DNA of 6,789 nucleotides. It comes from Anaerolineales bacterium. Its GTDB lineage: Bacteria; Chloroflexota; Anaerolineae; Anaerolineales; UBA6663. The translations under genes were made by a program, and so were the position numbers. The DNA is taken from the NCBI GenBank assembly GCA_017999235.1, contig JAGOBN010000044.1, forward strand, positions 1 to 6,789. Direction: 5' to 3'. The notes under the pieces were generated by a model. The model was not told the origin of the DNA and did no database searches. It was given only the letters and a program-made list of their open reading frames with translations. Every line of letters starts with the position of its first letter. The stretch's first letter is position 1. Below, piece after piece: positions 4,546 to 6,789 of the stretch.

Positions 4546-6252
4546 ATGGAGACCAAGCCCTGGATTAAGCACTACGACCAGCCCGTGCCGGCCTCGCTGA
4601 TGCCCTACCCGGACGTCCCCGCCTTTCATTTCCTGGAGGAAATGGCTCAAAAATACCCGGACCGCGCCTGCACCATCTTCAAAGGCCGGGTGGTCACCTA
4701 TCGGGAAATGAATGAGATGGCTGACCGGATGGCGGCGGCTTTGGCCGGCCTGGGCGTTAAGAAGGGCGACCGGGTGGGGATCTTCATCCCCAACACCCCG
4801 CAATTCGTGGTCGCTTTCTACGGCATCCTCAAGGCCGGCGGCATCGTGGTGGCCACCAACCCGCTGTACACCCCGCGCGAGATTGAGCATCAGCTCAATG
4901 ACGCCGGCGTGGAGCTGATGGTGGTGATGAGCAACTTCTACGGGCGCATCAAGGAAGTCCAGGCCAAGACCAAGCTCAAGACCCTGATCGTCACCAATAT
5001 TAAGGAACAGCTGCCCCCGGTGCTGGCGCTGTTGTTCACGCTGGCCAAGGAGAAGAAAGACGGCCATCGCGTGGACCTGGCGCCGGGTGACGTGTGGATG
5101 AAAGACTTGCTGGCCAAATACTCGGCCGCCGACCGGCCCAAGCCGGCCCTGAGCGGCTCCGACCTGGCCCTGTTCCAGTATTCGGGCGGCACCACCGGCC
5201 TGTCCAAGGCCGCCATGGCCACCCACAGCAACCTGATCGCCAACATGCGCCAGATCGGGGCCTGGCTGCATCCCTTCCGCGAGGGCGGCGAACGCACGCT
5301 GATGGCGATCCCGCTCTTCCACGTCTATGGGATGGTGGGTGGCATGCTGATCAGTGTGGCCAAGGGCTCGGCCCTGGTGATGGTCCCCAATCCGCGCGAC
5401 CTCAAGGACGTGCTGGAGAACATCGCCAAATTCAAGCCCACGTACTTCCCCGGTGTGCCGGCGATGTACAACGCGCTCAACAACCACCCGGATGTGAAGT
5501 CCGGCAAGGCGGATCTCAGCTCGATCCGCTATTGCGCCTCCGGCTCTGCGCCGCTGCTGCTGGAGACCAAGCAGACCTTTGAGAAGCTCTCGGGCGGCAC
5601 GGTGTTCGAGGCCTTCGGCCTCTCGGAAGCGCCCACCGCCACCCACGGCAATCCGTTGACGGGCGTCAACAAGGCCGGCTCCATCGGCATGCCCCTGCCG
5701 GATACGGAGAGCAAGCTGGTCTCGCTGGAAGACGGCGTCACCGAAGTGGCGCTCGGTGAGGAAGGCGAGCTGATCATCCGCGGCCCGCAGGTCTTCAAGG
5801 GCTACTGGAACATGCCCACCGAGACCGCCAACACCCTGCGCGATCTCAATGACGGCGGCAAGCCGTGGCTGTTCACGGGCGACATCGCCAAGATGGATGA
5901 AGACGGTTACTTCTACATCGTGGACCGCAAGAAGGAGCTGATCAAACCCGGCGGCTTCCAGGTCTGGCCGCGCGAGGTGGAAGAAGTGCTGATCAAGCAT
6001 CCGGCGCTGCTGGAAGTGGGCGTGGCCGGCGTGCCGGACGCCCAGGCCGGCGAGGCCGTGAAGGCGTGGGTGGTCTTCAAGCCCGGCCAGACCGCCACGG
6101 AAGAGGAGCTGCGCGCCTTCTGCAAGAAGGAGCTCACCGGCTATAAGGTCCCCAAATACTTTGAGGTGCGCGAGGCCCTGCCGCGCACCACGGTCGGCAA
6201 GGTCCTGCGCCGCGAGCTGGTGCGTGAGCACAAGGAAAAAGCCAAAGCCTAG
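4546..6252 (+). CDS. fadD: long-chain fatty-acid-CoA ligase (AMP-forming acyl-CoA synthetase)
   Basis: Activates fatty acids with ATP and CoA through an acyl-adenylate, feeding beta-oxidation or lipid synthesis; cytosolic or membrane-associated. The 568-residue length is normal for FadD. Core motifs of the ANL (adenylate-forming) superfamily are in order: the ATP phosphate loop YSGGTTGLSK (212-221), PLFHVYGM (256-263), GSAPL (333-337), FEAFGLSEAP (354-363), FTGDIAKMDEDGYFYIVDR (443-461) with D446 and R461, the hinge KKELIKPGGFQV, and the catalytic-lysine motif PRTTVGKVLRRE (546-557) with K552. The usual Gly after the P-loop lysine is Ala here (SKAAMATH), a mild variant. A hydrophobic insert near 155-190 is seen in long-chain members. 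The ATG is preceded by AGGAGA with about 6-base spacing and by a strong promoter at 4405-4433. It stands apart from fabF and is followed by an inverted-repeat hairpin before the HAD gene. The chain-length specificity cannot be read from sequence. Confidence 0.95.
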   Translation: METKPWIKHYDQPVPASLMPYPDVPAFHFLEEMAQKYPDRACTIFKGRVVTYREMNEMADRMAAALAGLGVKKGDRVGIFIPNTPQFVVAFYGILKAGGIVVATNPLYTPREIEHQLNDAGVELMVVMSNFYGRIKEVQAKTKLKTLIVTNIKEQLPPVLALLFTLAKEKKDGHRVDLAPGDVWMKDLLAKYSAADRPKPALSGSDLALFQYSGGTTGLSKAAMATHSNLIANMRQIGAWLHPFREGGERTLMAIPLFHVYGMVGGMLISVAKGSALVMVPNPRDLKDVLENIAKFKPTYFPGVPAMYNALNNHPDVKSGKADLSSIRYCASGSAPLLLETKQTFEKLSGGTVFEAFGLSEAPTATHGNPLTGVNKAGSIGMPLPDTESKLVSLEDGVTEVALGEEGELIIRGPQVFKGYWNMPTETANTLRDLNDGGKPWLFTGDIAKMDEDGYFYIVDRKKELIKPGGFQVWPREVEEVLIKHPALLEVGVAGVPDAQAGEAVKAWVVFKPGQTATEEELRAFCKKELTGYKVPKYFEVREALPRTTVGKVLRRELVREHKEKAKA

Positions 6253-6287
6253 TCAAGCCCGGCCGCCAGGTCTTCGGGCCGTATAGT

Positions 6288-6346
6288 GGGCCACGGAGAC
6301 ACGGAGCCACAGAGCCTTGCTCTGGGCCTCTGCGTCTCTGTGGCCC
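6288..6346. repeat. 59-nt inverted repeat made of tandem 8-bp units (intergenic palindromic repeat)
   Basis: The left arm contains three octamers in a row: CACGGAGA (6292-6299), CACGGAGC (6300-6307) and CACAGAGC (6308-6315). The right arm carries their degenerate reverse complements in mirror order: GCTCTGGG, CCTCTGCG, TCTCTGTG (6319-6342). The two arms are flanked by GGGC and GCCC ends. Folded about the loop 6315-6319, 27 positions face each other: 22 Watson-Crick pairs, 2 G-T and 3 mismatches. I recall similar CACGGAG/CACAGAG repeats scattered between genes of many environmental bacterial genomes, so this is probably a dispersed repeat. There is no T-tract, so it is a poor intrinsic terminator, although it could block read-through or protect the 3' end of the fadD mRNA. 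Confidence 0.8.
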
Positions 6347-6404
6347 GACGTTTGTCTGGGCGCCCAGGCGGGCCGGCGGTGGTTTGAGGCTTCGGGAGGC
6401 GAGG

Positions 6405-6789
6405 ATGCGCGCGGCGTTGTTTGATATTGACGGCACCCTGACGACCGACAACGTCTGGAAGGGTTTGATGGACTATCGCGCGCGGCGCGGGGAGCGGCGC
6501 TGGACGCACGCCGCCTTTGTGGGCCTGCACTACCCGCTGCTGCTGCCGCGCGCCCTGCGCCTGCTCAGCGAGGCGGATTTCCGCCGCTGGTGGACGCAGC
6601 ACCTCACCTGGTACTTCCGCGGCGACACGCCGGCGCAGGTGGCGGCCATGGCGGCCTGGGTGGCGCGCGAGGCCACGGCGCCTATGGCGCGGCCGGACAT
6701 CCTGGCGCGCCTGCGGGAGCACCTGGCCGCCGGCGACACGGTAGCCCTGGTGTCGGGCGCGCCGCAGCCGTTTGTGGATGCGATCGCCG
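6405..6789 (+). CDS. HAD-superfamily hydrolase (subfamily IB-like phosphatase), 3'-truncated by the window edge
   Basis: 128 residues are visible before the window ends. Motif I, LFDIDGTLT (residues 5-13), supplies the Asp nucleophile D7 and the general acid D9. Motif II, VALVSGAP (113-120), supplies S117. The roughly 100 residues between them form a mainly helical cap, placing the protein near SerB-like subfamily IB phosphatases. That cap includes a Trp/Leu-rich stretch (HYPLLLPRALRLL, then WWTQHLTWYF) that could contact lipid or a membrane. Motif III lies beyond the edge. The ATG at 6405 has GGGAGG five bases upstream. The gene is on the same strand as fadD after 152 bp containing the palindromic repeat, so co-transcription is uncertain. 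The substrate is unknown; a phosphoserine or a lipid phosphate are both possible. Confidence 0.8.
   Translation, partial: MRAALFDIDGTLTTDNVWKGLMDYRARRGERRWTHAAFVGLHYPLLLPRALRLLSEADFRRWWTQHLTWYFRGDTPAQVAAMAAWVAREATAPMARPDILARLREHLAAGDTVALVSGAPQPFVDAIA

Noticed and set aside
4543..6231. A 562-codon open frame on the minus strand covering nearly all of fadD
   Set aside because: Its codons are in exact register with the fadD codons, so antisense stops would need the sense codons TTA, CTA or TCA, which this GC-rich gene does not use. The protein is His/Gln/Gly-rich without any recognisable domain, while the plus frame has every ANL motif.
6292..6342. Octamer repeats considered as a CRISPR array
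   Set aside because: Units are 8 bp, directly adjacent with no spacers, and arranged as an inverted repeat.
6249..6722. Minus-strand frames across the fadD-HAD gap and the start of the HAD gene
   Set aside because: They translate the palindromic repeat and the antisense of a clear HAD motif region; Arg/Pro-rich with no domain.

Overview
This is a GC-rich bacterial chromosomal window (roughly two-thirds G+C by eye) with dense genes on both strands. It carries five complete protein genes, one gene cut at each edge, and no RNA genes or CRISPR array. The mix of gene types suggests a Chloroflexota-like, Anaerolineae-type bacterium. The evidence is an HtrA protease with a membrane anchor and one PDZ domain, a secreted CAP-domain protein with a long conserved C-terminal part, a membrane/coiled-coil/helix-hairpin-helix protein, and a FadD-type ligase of the type I associate with that phylum. 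This placement is recalled family resemblance, not a database result.

Layout. Positions 1-972 (+) hold the C-terminal three-quarters of a FabF-type 3-oxoacyl-ACP synthase. It meets, tail to tail and with only 3 bp between stop codons, a secreted CAP-domain protein at 976-1959 (-). Upstream of that gene is a strong intrinsic terminator (2006-2044) that ends the HtrA-like serine protease gene at 2087-3205 (-). The protease gene is divergent, across a 199-bp regulatory gap, from a two-gene + strand unit. That unit is a membrane-anchored coiled-coil protein with a C-terminal helix-hairpin-helix (3405-4277), followed by a 44-residue single-pass membrane protein (4274-4408) whose start codon overlaps the previous stop in ATGA. 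A near-canonical sigma-70-type promoter (TTGACT, 17 bp, TATACT) overlaps the end of that small gene and drives the long-chain fatty-acid-CoA ligase (4546-6252). The next intergenic gap contains a 59-nt inverted repeat built from 8-bp units. The window then ends inside a HAD-family phosphatase gene (6405 onward).

How the genes work together. The two lipid genes (fatty acid elongation at the left edge, fatty acid activation by FadD) are not in one operon. The HtrA protease and CAP protein both act outside the cytoplasmic membrane and lie on the same strand, but a terminator separates them. The least explained part is the coupled pair of membrane proteins at 3405-4408. The rest looks like ordinary housekeeping or envelope genes. 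The other structures worth checking are the intergenic octamer palindrome, the terminator flanked by a 10-bp direct repeat, and a strong excess of the hexamer GCCGGC.
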